Positions 45,801 through 54,901 of a stretch of 64,000 nucleotides of DNA are shown one piece after another. The stretch's first letter is position 1; each line of letters opens with the position of its first letter. The stretch lies in assembly GCF_041361345.1 (NCBI RefSeq), contig NZ_JBGKAD010000006.1, forward strand, positions 1-64,000, given 5' to 3'. This DNA comes from Halobaculum sp. MBLA0147 (lineage in GTDB: Archaea > Halobacteriota > Halobacteria > Halobacteriales > Haloferacaceae). Under the pieces are notes generated by a model. It was not told where the DNA came from. It did not search any database and was given only the letters and a program-made list of their open reading frames with translations. A program made the translations under genes and the position numbers.

Positions 45801-48556
45801 TCCTGGAAGTCCCGACGGAGTTGCTTCATATCGCGCTGGCTGTCGGCGAACGACAGGAGCTTCGTCTCCCGAAGACTCTCCGGGTCGTCCATATCGGCCA
45901 CCGACCGAAGGAGATACTGGCCAGTCGTCACGGCGGTGTTGCCGGGGCCACGCAACAGGCTCTCGTATCGGCGGTCCTTTCGGTAGGAGGTTCTGGAGTG
46001 GTAGCACGGGACTGCTCCAGGGAAGTCTGTCGCGTCCCGAATACGGCCCTGTTCGTCGACCAGTTTGTACTTCTCGAATCCACGAACAGTCGTCGACAGG
46101 TCGGGGTCGTCACAGTCACAGCCGGCACCAGGGAGGCGGTCGGTGTCACACGTCTCGCAGTACTCCACCTCGGTCACGTCCAACAGTCCCGTCCGAACAA
46201 ACCGTCGTTTGCCACAGCTACACGTCGACGGCGGATCACCGAAGTAGACGGCGTCACACTCGGTGTCACCGCAGGCCCACCCGAGATACCGTTTCGGAGT
46301 GAGTTCTCCCCGGCAGTCCTCACGCTGACACGTCGCGCCGTCACCGGACTCGTGTCGTTGCCCGCAACTCGTGCAGTAGACGACCTCGTCGTCTGCCAAG
46401 GGTTCGAGACTCCCCGCCTCGCATGCCGAACACTCCGGGTCGCTCGTCGCCGGTCGGGTCGTTTCACACGCCGGGTTAGTACACGTCAGCGTCTCACCGT
46501 CGTCACGCAACACCATCGCTACGTCGCCGCAGTCTGGACAGGTTTCGACAGTCTGACGATGCTGTCGTTCGCCACAGCCGTTACACTCGTACACCGGCCG
46601 CCACAGTGCCTTGACTGCCGTCACTTCCGTCCCACAGGGGCACTGGTAGTCGTTGAAGTACCGGAACTGTCCCTCGCGGGAGGTGACGTTCACCGGGGCG
46701 AGTCGCTCACAGTCTGGACAGAACCACGACTCGACGGCCTCTTCGCCGCAGTGATTACAGTAGGCGAGCTTCGTGACGAAGTGGTGACCACAGTCTTGGC
46801 AGGCGGATTGTGGTGTGTCGTAGACGGCCGCACACCGGAGACAGGTGTAGTACCCGTCGATGGGCCACGAGAACAAGTGTGCTCGACTCTCCAGAACACC
46901 CGACAGTCGTCCGAGTGTGACGAACACGTCGACAGCCCGATCGGCTGTTGCCTCGTCCACGCCGAACTTCGACGCCACGGACGACACCAGCATCTCCGGT
47001 TCTCGCGGTGATCCGTACAGTTCGGTGTACATCCCCCGAAGAAACGCGACGAGTTCCTGTCCGGGACCGTCGGCGGGTGCTAACAGGTCGTCGTAGAGCG
47101 TCTCGCTCAGCAGGCGCCTGATATCGTCGCTGTCGCTCGCGTCTGTGAGTCGGTCCGGTGTGAGGTGGCGCAGTCGTTTCCGAACTGCGACGCCGAGTGC
47201 GGTCGTCGGTTCGTCCCGACGTACGTCCTCGATCAACTCCTCCTCGTCTGGGACTGCAGTAGTCGCCGACGACGGGAGTTTCTCTGGGAGGGTGGCGTCG
47301 ATCTCTCTCGGTCTCTCGGCGACGATTGTAGGGTCTGCGTCGGTGAACGGCATTATCCGTTGGAACACCTCACGGCGGTTCTCGACGGTCGCGCTCGCGC
47401 CGATCACCGTGAGATCTTCTGGGTGGTCACGGAGCCGTTCCCGTGTCCGGAGGTACCGGCGCATCAGAATTGCCGTGTAGCTGCCGAACAGTTCGTCGTA
47501 CTCGTGGATTTCGTCGAACACGACGTACTTCGGCTGCTCAACGAACACTGCCTGTTCGTCCGTCTCGTTGACGTTGAACAGCCGGTAGTTAACCGTGTCT
47601 GGGTTCGTCAGGACAATGTCCGACTGCTCCGTGACGATCTCCTCGCGGGTCAGGTGGACGTAGTCGAGTGTCACTTCCGGTGCCATCGGCGCGTCGTGGG
47701 TGACGACGTAGCCGTCATCGTCCGTTCGCTCGACCGTCAGCGAGGAGTTACAGTACTCACACGGGCAGTCGAAGAACTGGAACGCCGTCGAGAGGTACTC
47801 GTAGGCGTCCGGTCCGCCAGGCGGCGTGTCACCGTCGAAGATCCCGACAGTAATCAAGTCGTCGCCGGATCGCGTTCGGTTGACCTCGTACAAATACTCG
47901 ATCAGCCGCTTCAATTGGTCTTGTGCCAGCGCCTTCGTCGGGTACGTCAACAGACACTTCGTGCTCTGGGGCGGGTGTGCGGGGTGATCGCCGGCCTTCG
48001 CCTCACAGACAAACTGGAGAGAAGGGACGAGCCAGCTTTCCGTCTTCCCGCGACCCGTGCCGGCGGTGACGAGCGTGTGATCGTCGTCCAGCAGTGCCGA
48101 CACTGTCCGCTCTTGGAAATCAAACAGTTCCGTGAACCCCGCCTCGGTGAACGTCCGGATCACGTCATCGTGGAGTCCGTCTTCCGTCGCCGCAAACGAC
48201 CCGCGTGCCTCGTCTGCGAACGTCTCCCAGGGTGTGTCGCTCCGGCGCGGGAGATCCAACGCCTGGAGATACGGCCCGCGGGTCCGGACGAACGACTCCA
48301 GTCTGTCGGACAACGCCCCGTCGTCGCCACCATCGTACCGGTCAATCAGGCGCTTCAGCGTTCGGCTGTCGCCGCCGGCGACGAGGTGGTGGCCGTACGC
48401 CCGTTTCGTCTCTCTGGCCAGTTCCAGCGTGTCTCCGCCCGTTCCGCCATCCGTTCTCGGGACTCGACTGGCGGTGTGGGTGCAAGCCTCACAGCCGTCG
48501 GCTCTCGTCTCGTCGTGTGCGTCTGGCGTCTCGTCGTCAGGTGTGTGGTCTGTCAT
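42869..48556 (-). CDS. Giant DEAD/DEAH helicase with DUF1998-type zinc C-terminus (paralogue 2)
   Basis: Protein of 1895 residues. Helicase motifs: Q-motif-like FDFQERTVSALL, Walker A AGTGRGKTES (~165-174), YPTKALAQDQL, DEIH in YVVFDEIHEYDEL, and IGASATVENR. Then comes a very long zinc-rich insertion (~600-850) with more than ten CxxC pairs, and motifs V-VI as MEVGMDIGDLDALLLYGTPP and QRVGRAGRE. The C-terminal region contains zinc ribbons and the DUF1998 hallmark GGAGITTLLTRG...CDCESGCPFCLYQYQC. Related proteins (COG1205/MrfA-like, DrmA-DrmB-type) translocate on DNA in repair and defence. It is a clear paralogue of the gene upstream, 33 bp away, and overlaps the PLD gene. Confidence 0.92.
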   Translation of the reverse strand: MTDHTPDDETPDAHDETRADGCEACTHTASRVPRTDGGTGGDTLELARETKRAYGHHLVAGGDSRTLKRLIDRYDGGDDGALSDRLESFVRTRGPYLQALDLPRRSDTPWETFADEARGSFAATEDGLHDDVIRTFTEAGFTELFDFQERTVSALLDDDHTLVTAGTGRGKTESWLVPSLQFVCEAKAGDHPAHPPQSTKCLLTYPTKALAQDQLKRLIEYLYEVNRTRSGDDLITVGIFDGDTPPGGPDAYEYLSTAFQFFDCPCEYCNSSLTVERTDDDGYVVTHDAPMAPEVTLDYVHLTREEIVTEQSDIVLTNPDTVNYRLFNVNETDEQAVFVEQPKYVVFDEIHEYDELFGSYTAILMRRYLRTRERLRDHPEDLTVIGASATVENRREVFQRIMPFTDADPTIVAERPREIDATLPEKLPSSATTAVPDEEELIEDVRRDEPTTALGVAVRKRLRHLTPDRLTDASDSDDIRRLLSETLYDDLLAPADGPGQELVAFLRGMYTELYGSPREPEMLVSSVASKFGVDEATADRAVDVFVTLGRLSGVLESRAHLFSWPIDGYYTCLRCAAVYDTPQSACQDCGHHFVTKLAYCNHCGEEAVESWFCPDCERLAPVNVTSREGQFRYFNDYQCPCGTEVTAVKALWRPVYECNGCGERQHRQTVETCPDCGDVAMVLRDDGETLTCTNPACETTRPATSDPECSACEAGSLEPLADDEVVYCTSCGQRHESGDGATCQREDCRGELTPKRYLGWACGDTECDAVYFGDPPSTCSCGKRRFVRTGLLDVTEVEYCETCDTDRLPGAGCDCDDPDLSTTVRGFEKYKLVDEQGRIRDATDFPGAVPCYHSRTSYRKDRRYESLLRGPGNTAVTTGQYLLRSVADMDDPESLRETKLLSFADSQRDMKQLRRDFQEPEEELFVTQLVVAELDGEGWRTLAELQSAVTARARSVEATLLERETATDELLSEFTQFRQSVESYLEDEVSARVLHGKFGERWRSRVNAVDDGLLDVRLSQNAEPSTADERAVLRAFESQATRSLGTVTDEVDVDGASRIVEELIEDGPLCRVDSDDGYVVELDPTAVEVTIVDEATPTRFDPATETFESTFERQLDDGLDTETVSFTASPFDRAAFDHPHTDLTAFRVAFSEPTLLLAEAYYGQTEAAERRSIEYQFREGRQPHFLSSGPAMEVGMDIGDLDALLLYGTPPNANSYLQRVGRAGRESGSSLVHSVSQRNPIDYYYYERPTELVSADPQPVPLNEANGEVLRVSLTWALLDFLAATRWVPWRRERSGVVDRVVCEDAVVSRSDPRPSEILRLSQLLQASNDAVQGVGDDAPLEVLREVVDANRDEARDWLRDIVGFSRCDRCGRKHADEYRGDCRRGDCDGTAVPVTDDHENVVEAAFEAFETQLVERYIDFEDDLLDELDQIDEELRSLRLSGDGRRRRRRRDGDDDDGDDEATAAERQDRLRARSSHLQGYLDQLEQMDYQSFLERHSTTPFSLRSVSDTVTYDLVGEGFESVRNLQTRDRQIALSELHPGSVYIEPGEGSFVVTEVVPDRVATADAKDDIRDDQICLDCGEVNELDAAACEACGGRLRRLTTIVPQRVTAHKADMTLGTLPNGEKLKPARIHDGDAAGLQSTYAPVDSDVTRFEPTASFDIVDDDGETVGQFDFGDVTILSTTETFRATYAGGGRDPLPNAMEMCGVEDCHGVVARDDDGAYCVRRPEHDTTDTHAVRLAASFDTKGVRVRFDDEAVEHTVAHGIRVGLQYVGGVDVRQIPESIQETGTFVYDAEAGGAGITTLLTRGDGDEYPKFNRAVELMGDNFECDCESGCPFCLYQYQCTTRNDPSSFDVATVRELLADGLTISPVSTRDPVVGGEADNPTDASEGRD

Positions 48557-48589
48557 CCGTGGTGGTGTGGTGTGTTGGGTGTAGTGTGG

Positions 48590-51500
48590 TCAGTCCTGTG
48601 GCGAGTCGTCGTCAACACGTCGGAGTCGTGCTGTTCGGGCGACGCCGGCGGCATCGTCACGAGCGAGTGTCTCCGGTCGGTTGTGGGTGGCACAACCGTA
48701 CTGGAACAGACACCGGGGACACCCCGCCTCACACGAGCAGTCGAACTGGTCAGCGATCATCGCCGTCGCGGTTCGGAAGTTCGGGAAGCCGTTCTCACGC
48801 TCTGTGACGAGTTGGCGGGTCACGTTCGCACCGCCGGGCGTCGCGTCAAACACGTCCGTGTGGTCGTCGTCGACAACCTCCGTCACCTCGCGGATGCCGA
48901 CGCCACCGAGCGACTGGAGCGCGACGCGGAGCCCGTGACCGAAGGCGTGACTCGTAGTCGGATCGTCGACACTCACCCGTACCCCTTCAGTCTCGAAACT
49001 GTACCCTAATCGGAAGAACTCCGAACCAACGTCTCGGGGGTCGTGGTCGGCGTCGGCCGTACAGTGTCCGTGTCCATCGTCGTCGCGGTAGACGATCCCG
49101 TCACAGGTGTCGGCACCGCACACCTCGAAGGGAGTGTTGTCTGCGTCTGCCGCTCCGGACTTGTAGCGGGCTCGGAAGTTGTCCGTGTGCGCGAGCACGG
49201 CGTAGTCGCCGAACGCGATCTGGCCGACGACGCCGTCGTCCGTCACCAACTCGAACGTCTGCCTGGGCTTGAACGACAACACGTCCGTGGTTCGCTCGGC
49301 GAACGTGTTCTGCACTTCCTCATCGGGGCTGTCGTAGACGGCCCGCGCCGGGTCACCGTCTGGACACGTCACGAGATCGTCGCGGTGGGCCTCGACTGCC
49401 TCCAACGAGGCGAGGCGCCGGCGCTTTAGGGGCCGCTCGCTCGTACAGTCGCATGCCGTCGTCCCGACCGGGTGGCTGCTGTTACACCCCGGACAGACGA
49501 GTTCCGTCGCCAGTCGTTCGTTGTCGGTCGCCTCGGCGTGCTGCCTGAGTTCGGAGGACTCGAACTCGTCGAACCTAGCGCGAGTAACGACGTATGTTGT
49601 TCCGTCTTCCAGGTAGGCGGCACCAGGGTGAAGTTCCGACAGTGCCATACGCTCTGAGCGGCCGCCGTAGCCGTCTCCCAGAGCCGTCCGCTCGTAACTG
49701 TCACCATCACGCGTGACGAGCGTGACGCCGACGCTTCCGTCGACGTTCCGCATGTCGAAGGCGAACTTCCCGGTTCGAGATTCCTGGAGGAACTCACCGT
49801 ACTCCAGCCTCTCGATCCGTTCGAGTCGCTCTCGCAAGGCCTGTCGGCGGTCTTTAACCGCGTCGCGTCGTCGTCGGAGGGTCGTCGCCTCGTCACCCGT
49901 CGCTCGTCGTATCTGTTTTCGGAGCGAAGTCGTCTCTCGCTCCAGTTCGGTGAGTTCCGTCTCCAGAGTCGAGCGGTAACGGTCGTACTCGTCGACGAAC
50001 AGTTCGGTGAACTGATCGACGACACGCTCGCGTAGGTCAGCGAACTCCGTGGGGGCGTCGACAATACGACCGTCACAATCGTCGCTGCGACACGTCTCGA
50101 CGAAGTCGTCGCTGTCGTCAGCCGCTTGGTCGCCACGGTCGTACTTTCGAGCACACCGTCGGCAGTAGCGGTATCCCAACACGTCCGCGAGGTGCGACAG
50201 AAGTTCCTCGCGGTGGTCGTCCACGACGGTCGCCAGCGCGGCCACGCCGCGGTCCCGGCTGTCGAGGTCGAGTTCCGACACCGGCAGGGAAAGCAACTGT
50301 GTCAGTTTGGCGTACTCCTCGTCATCAGTGTCATCGCGCCGTCGAAGCACCGTTTCACCGCCAGAGAGTTTCCCGTAACCGCCGGGATACTCCACCTCCC
50401 ACGGGATCACGAACTCGGCGGCGACGTAGTCGAACACTGCCCAAGTGAGTGACACCTCCAGAACGGACTCGTTGTGCTCACTCAGCGGCACTGGCTTCGG
50501 TTCGCTCTCGATCAACTCCGTCGGGTTGTCGTAGTAGTAGAAGTCGATAGGATTGCGCTGGCTGACACTGTGGACGAGCGACGAGCCGGACTCACGCCCG
50601 GCACGTCCGACCCGTTGGAGGTAGGCGTTCACGTTCGGGGGAGTCCCGTACAACAACAGCGCGTCAAGTTCACCGATGTCGACACCAAGTTCCATCGTCG
50701 GCCCAGACGACAGGAAGTGCGGGTGGCTACCGTCACGGAACAGGTATTCCAGTGCCCGTCGGTCACGTTTGTCCGTCAGTCCGTGATAAACACGGCTGAT
50801 GAGAACGCGCGGCGAAGAGGCGACGAGCCGGTAGGCCCGCTGTGTGAACAACGGCTCCGTTGGGTCCGCTCGCTCCGTCAGTGAAACCCCCAACGGGACG
50901 CTCTCGTCGTTCGCCAGCCCGAACTGCCGTTCGAGCGTCGTAGCGAAGGTGTCACCGTCCGGGTCGTACGCTAGTCCGTCGTCCACGCCGGCGACCGTAA
51001 CTTCCAACCCTGACGGGTCAAATCCGACATACTCCTCGTCACGGACGACGAGAACATCGGCGTCCGCCAGCGCAGTCACTACGTCCGTGACACGCTCGCC
51101 GTGACCCGGCGGGTCAATCTGGTCGATGTGACAGCCGTCGCCGGCGTCGACGACATCACGTACCACCGCACGCTCTGCGTCCGATAGGTCTCGGCGACGC
51201 TCCGGCGCAAGGCGCACATCCAACAAGCCGGCCTCTGCCAACGATCCGCCCCGTTCTCGGAGTTGTGGCCGGTAAGCGTGTGGTACCGCTCGGCGGCGGA
51301 GCCGCTCACGGACGGCTGCCGCCGGATCGTCGAACCGGCGATGGACGCGCCCGAGGAGTTCCGGTAGGAGATCGAACGACACGCGGTTGAGACGTGCTGG
51401 CGGATCGAACGCGTCGTCCAACGCCTGGATCACTGACACTGCGCCGTCGACCGTGGCCTCCAACGACTGCCAAGCGCCGTCGACAAAGTCACTTTCCATC

Positions 51501-54160
51501 ACTGGACTGTCGTCGGATTCGTAGGCGCTCGACTGCGTCGGATTACCAATCTCGAAACTGCCAGCGTGGTCGTCGCCCGCCAGGGTGTCGCCGCCTGTCG
51601 CCGTCTCGCCTGCGGCCGCGACCAGCGCCTGGTCTAACACCGTCTCCGCCTCCGGTTCGGAGAAATCCCGGTCCAACTCTTTCATGTCGCGGTGGGAGTC
51701 GGCGAACGCCAGCAGTTTCGCCGCCTGGTTCCCCTCCTCGTCGGCGACCCGTCGGAGGAGGTACTGACTTGTCGTCACTGCGAGGTTGTTCGGCGACCGG
51801 ACGAGTTCGTCGTAGCGGTCGTCCGCGTTGTAGCCGAGTCCGGTGTGACGACAGGCGCTGGCCGTCTCGAATTCGCCTGGGTCGCGGCGCCGGCCGTCGT
51901 CGTCCACGACGGCGAGCCGCCCTTCTGGGGCTGACTCTTGGATGTGCTCGGCGTCGGCTGGCGCACACGCACATTCGCCGTCGACGACCCGCTTGCCACA
52001 CATCCGACAGACTGTCGTTTCGAACGACTCAACGAGACCCGTCTGGACGAACGACCCGTTCCAGCCACACCCACATGTCTCCGGGGGCGTCGTCTGGAAC
52101 AGCCGTCTATCGCAATCGTCGTTGCCACACACCCACGGCCGGAGTCGGTCGTCGTCCGTTCGTCGGAACTTGAGGCGCTCACTCCCACAGGTGCGACACT
52201 GGAGTCCCGGCGTCTCCGTCCGATCACACGTCGGATCACGACAGACGAGCGTGTCGGCGTCCGTTCGAACGAGTCGTGTTCCACAATCACACTCCCTGAC
52301 GAGCCCACGACGCTGGCTCGCGCCACAATCGGTACAGACGTGGATCGGCTGGAAAGTGACGCGGTCGAGTCGCGGGCCGGCCGCTCCTGTCAGCTCCGTC
52401 GTCTCGTCGCCGTCACCACAGTGGGGGCAGTGTGCCTGGTCGCGTCCGTGTGGTGTCCCGTCCTCATTTGGAACGTACGGGGTAAGTTGCCGACAGTCCG
52501 GACACGTCCAAGCGGCGAGGTGTTCCTCGTCGCACCGCCGGCAGTATCGCGCCCGGGTGACGAACCCCTCGTCACACGCCGGACAGTCGTCGTGTGGCGA
52601 TCGGTAGACGGCGTCACAACCGGCGCAGGCGTAGAACCCGTCCAACGGCCAAGTGAATAGGTGGCTCCGCCGCTCCAACAGACCGGAGAACTCACCCAGC
52701 GTCCGAACGTTGGCGACCAGCGTCTCGGTCGCCACTTCGTCGGTGTCGAACCTCTCCGCTACACGGTCGCGGAGTTCTTCGGGTGTCGCTGGGTCCTCAC
52801 GCAGCAAGGCGTGAACCGACTGGATCGCCACGACGCTCTCGGAGGGTGAGTCTGTAGTGGTGAGGTGCTCGAACAGGGCGTCACCAACCACCTCACGGAG
52901 TCGGTCCCGGTCGGCATCCGCCGGCACCGTCGGGTTGAACGTCGGCAGTCCTAGCGGTGATTCTCCCTCCCGAACGGCAGTCAACAGGTCCGTCTCCGTG
53001 AGTCGCTCGTCGGTGAGCGCCGACGGTGCAGTCGTCGTTGCCGGCGGGTCGAGTTCGCGTGGTTGTTCGTCTACGTGCGTAACGTCCGCGCTCCCGGAGA
53101 GTTTCCGGAACAACTCCACGTCGTTGTCGACGGTCGCGCTCGCCGCGATCACCTGGAGTGATGGCCCCTCACGGCGCTCGCGGAGCGTCCGGAGCCGTTT
53201 GGTCAGCGTCGCGGTGTAGCTGCCAAACAGCCCGTCGTAGGTGTGGACCTCGTCGTACACGAGAAACTTCGGCTCGTAGACGAACCGGTCGTGTTCCTCG
53301 CTTGCATTCGTGTTGAGGAGTTTCAGGTTGATCGTGTCCGGGTTCGTCAACAGGATGTCGACTCCCTCGGTCAGGATCTCACGCTTGGTGAGACGGACAA
53401 ACTCCAGCGGCACGTCGTCGATGCAGTTGGCCTTCTCTGGTCGGAGGCGGTAGCCACCCGTCGTCGCCTCGGCGTGGACTCCACGGTCACACGACTGACA
53501 CTTCGCCTGCCGTTCGTCGTAGCCGGGACAGGAGAACTGCTCGAACGTGTCGTTGAGGTACCCCTCTGCGCGCTGGCTCGGGTTCCGTGGCGTGTCGCCG
53601 TCGTAGATCCCGACAGTGATCCGGTAGTCGCTCGGGAGGTCAACGTTGATCCGGTAGAGGTAGCCGAGCAGCCGCTTCAGTTGATCCTGTGCCAGCGCCT
53701 TCGTCGGGTACAGCAACACGGCCTTCACGTCGTCCGGGTGCATCTCCGGATGGTTCCCCCGGTTGGCCTGGACGATCTGGTCCAAGATCGGGATCAGCCA
53801 CGCCTCCGTCTTGCCGCGGCCGGTCGCGGCAGTGACGACCGTGTCGTCGCCCCGCCGGACGGCCTCGACTGTCCGTTCTTGGAAGTCGTACAGCCGGCGG
53901 AACCCGAGATTCTCGAAGGCGAGTCGGACGAGCGGACTCAGTCCGGCCTCGCGGGCGAACGCCGACCACGGCTGGTCGCTCCAGTTTGCCGGCGGTAACG
54001 CCTGGAGATACGGTCCCCGGACTCCCAGGAACGACTCGTCGGTCGCCTCCGTCGCGTCCAGTCGTGCGGCGACACTGCGCGCCGCTGTGCCGGCAGCACC
54101 CAACAGGTGGCTCCGGTAGGCCGCGACCGCCTCACTCGCGCGGGCTGCTGGCTCGTCCAT
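48590..54160 (-). CDS. Giant DEAD/DEAH helicase with DUF1998-type zinc C-terminus (paralogue 1)
   Basis: Protein of 1856 residues with the same plan as the next gene: DFQERTVEAV, Walker A AATGRGKTEA (~111-120), LLYPTKALAQDQLKRLLGYLYRIN, DEVH in FLVYDEVHTYDGL, IAASATVDND, and a zinc-cluster insertion (~520-770, many CxxC and CxC pairs). It continues with LSSGPTMELGVDIGELDALLLYGTPP, QRVGRAGRE, and the terminal GGANVTRQLVTE...CSCEAGCPRCLFQYGC. A charged coiled-coil segment (RSTLETELTELERETTSLRKQIRRATGDEA) lies before the last third. Several stretches (for example SSLVHSVSQRNPID.YYYY) are nearly identical between the two paralogues, indicating duplication with retention of both. The ATG abuts the stop of the coiled-coil gene. 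Confidence 0.92.
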   Translation of the reverse strand: MDEPAARASEAVAAYRSHLLGAAGTAARSVAARLDATEATDESFLGVRGPYLQALPPANWSDQPWSAFAREAGLSPLVRLAFENLGFRRLYDFQERTVEAVRRGDDTVVTAATGRGKTEAWLIPILDQIVQANRGNHPEMHPDDVKAVLLYPTKALAQDQLKRLLGYLYRINVDLPSDYRITVGIYDGDTPRNPSQRAEGYLNDTFEQFSCPGYDERQAKCQSCDRGVHAEATTGGYRLRPEKANCIDDVPLEFVRLTKREILTEGVDILLTNPDTINLKLLNTNASEEHDRFVYEPKFLVYDEVHTYDGLFGSYTATLTKRLRTLRERREGPSLQVIAASATVDNDVELFRKLSGSADVTHVDEQPRELDPPATTTAPSALTDERLTETDLLTAVREGESPLGLPTFNPTVPADADRDRLREVVGDALFEHLTTTDSPSESVVAIQSVHALLREDPATPEELRDRVAERFDTDEVATETLVANVRTLGEFSGLLERRSHLFTWPLDGFYACAGCDAVYRSPHDDCPACDEGFVTRARYCRRCDEEHLAAWTCPDCRQLTPYVPNEDGTPHGRDQAHCPHCGDGDETTELTGAAGPRLDRVTFQPIHVCTDCGASQRRGLVRECDCGTRLVRTDADTLVCRDPTCDRTETPGLQCRTCGSERLKFRRTDDDRLRPWVCGNDDCDRRLFQTTPPETCGCGWNGSFVQTGLVESFETTVCRMCGKRVVDGECACAPADAEHIQESAPEGRLAVVDDDGRRRDPGEFETASACRHTGLGYNADDRYDELVRSPNNLAVTTSQYLLRRVADEEGNQAAKLLAFADSHRDMKELDRDFSEPEAETVLDQALVAAAGETATGGDTLAGDDHAGSFEIGNPTQSSAYESDDSPVMESDFVDGAWQSLEATVDGAVSVIQALDDAFDPPARLNRVSFDLLPELLGRVHRRFDDPAAAVRERLRRRAVPHAYRPQLRERGGSLAEAGLLDVRLAPERRRDLSDAERAVVRDVVDAGDGCHIDQIDPPGHGERVTDVVTALADADVLVVRDEEYVGFDPSGLEVTVAGVDDGLAYDPDGDTFATTLERQFGLANDESVPLGVSLTERADPTEPLFTQRAYRLVASSPRVLISRVYHGLTDKRDRRALEYLFRDGSHPHFLSSGPTMELGVDIGELDALLLYGTPPNVNAYLQRVGRAGRESGSSLVHSVSQRNPIDFYYYDNPTELIESEPKPVPLSEHNESVLEVSLTWAVFDYVAAEFVIPWEVEYPGGYGKLSGGETVLRRRDDTDDEEYAKLTQLLSLPVSELDLDSRDRGVAALATVVDDHREELLSHLADVLGYRYCRRCARKYDRGDQAADDSDDFVETCRSDDCDGRIVDAPTEFADLRERVVDQFTELFVDEYDRYRSTLETELTELERETTSLRKQIRRATGDEATTLRRRRDAVKDRRQALRERLERIERLEYGEFLQESRTGKFAFDMRNVDGSVGVTLVTRDGDSYERTALGDGYGGRSERMALSELHPGAAYLEDGTTYVVTRARFDEFESSELRQHAEATDNERLATELVCPGCNSSHPVGTTACDCTSERPLKRRRLASLEAVEAHRDDLVTCPDGDPARAVYDSPDEEVQNTFAERTTDVLSFKPRQTFELVTDDGVVGQIAFGDYAVLAHTDNFRARYKSGAADADNTPFEVCGADTCDGIVYRDDDGHGHCTADADHDPRDVGSEFFRLGYSFETEGVRVSVDDPTTSHAFGHGLRVALQSLGGVGIREVTEVVDDDHTDVFDATPGGANVTRQLVTERENGFPNFRTATAMIADQFDCSCEAGCPRCLFQYGCATHNRPETLARDDAAGVARTARLRRVDDDSPQD

Positions 54161-54901
54161 TCAGATAGTCAACCCCACGTTCTCGCGCAGGCTCCTGACA
54201 CGGTACAACTCCGCGACGGCATCCGCGTCCGTCGACGACAGCGTGACGTTCTTATCGTCCGCGAGTCGCTGGAGGAGGCGGATCGTCTCATCGGAGAGTC
54301 CGTGGTCTCGCTGGAACGTCTCCCAGTCGACGCCGATCTCTTCCCACTTGGCTTCGAGGCCACTCCACTCTGTCATGAGTCTCCCCGTGTCCTTGCTCAG
54401 CTTCCACGCCTCCTGACTGACGAAGTCTTCCACCTCCTGGGTGAGTTGGATCGCCTCGCTACCTCCGTCCGTAATCCGGATAATCGACTCAGCCGTCGAG
54501 ACCTTGCTCACCCACTTCTTTTGCACGTCACTGAGACGACTCTTCGTGTCGTCGACTGCGCTCTCGACCACATTCTCTACGTCGGAGACCGTCTCTCCCT
54601 CGTCGCTCAGACTTCCCTCGCTGACGGCAGCCAGGATGTCGTCCGAGGTGGTTCCGGTCACGTCACGGAGTCGCGTCCGGACGGTCTCGACTCCCTGAGT
54701 CTCCGCTCGACCGAACACGCCCGTGACGACGGTGTTCCGGTGGACGAGTTCCTCCAGGCTATCTTCCAGACTCGCCATCCGTTCGTTGTGACGTTGGAGG
54801 CGTTCGTCCGCTTGGTCGACGGCCTGCTCCAGTTCCTCGCTGCGTTCGTGGTCGCGGCGCTTCTGTTCGATCTCGTCGATCTTTCGTTCGAGGGCTGACA
54901 T
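54161..54901 (-). CDS. Coiled-coil protein of the large operon
   Basis: Protein of 246 residues beginning with a long coiled coil (KIDEIEQKRRDHERSEELEQAVDQADERLQRHNERMASLEDSLEELVHR, ~5-54). A helical middle follows (DVENVVESAVDDTKSRLSDVQKKWVSKVSTAESIIRI) and a C-terminal domain (~165-246) that may bind a partner. No enzymatic motif. It lies between the ATPase and the helicases with zero-base gaps on both sides (TGA-ATG), so stoichiometric assembly with them is likely. Position and size recall DpdI of Dpd clusters; that comparison is from memory and unproven. Confidence 0.8.
   Translation of the reverse strand: MSALERKIDEIEQKRRDHERSEELEQAVDQADERLQRHNERMASLEDSLEELVHRNTVVTGVFGRAETQGVETVRTRLRDVTGTTSDDILAAVSEGSLSDEGETVSDVENVVESAVDDTKSRLSDVQKKWVSKVSTAESIIRITDGGSEAIQLTQEVEDFVSQEAWKLSKDTGRLMTEWSGLEAKWEEIGVDWETFQRDHGLSDETIRLLQRLADDKNVTLSSTDADAVAELYRVRSLRENVGLTI

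Noticed and set aside
42112-54898. Many long rightward frames opposite the giant helicase genes (up to about 600 codons)
   Set aside because: These are antisense shadows of GC-rich genes. They lack acidic composition and domains, while the leftward frames carry complete helicase motifs.
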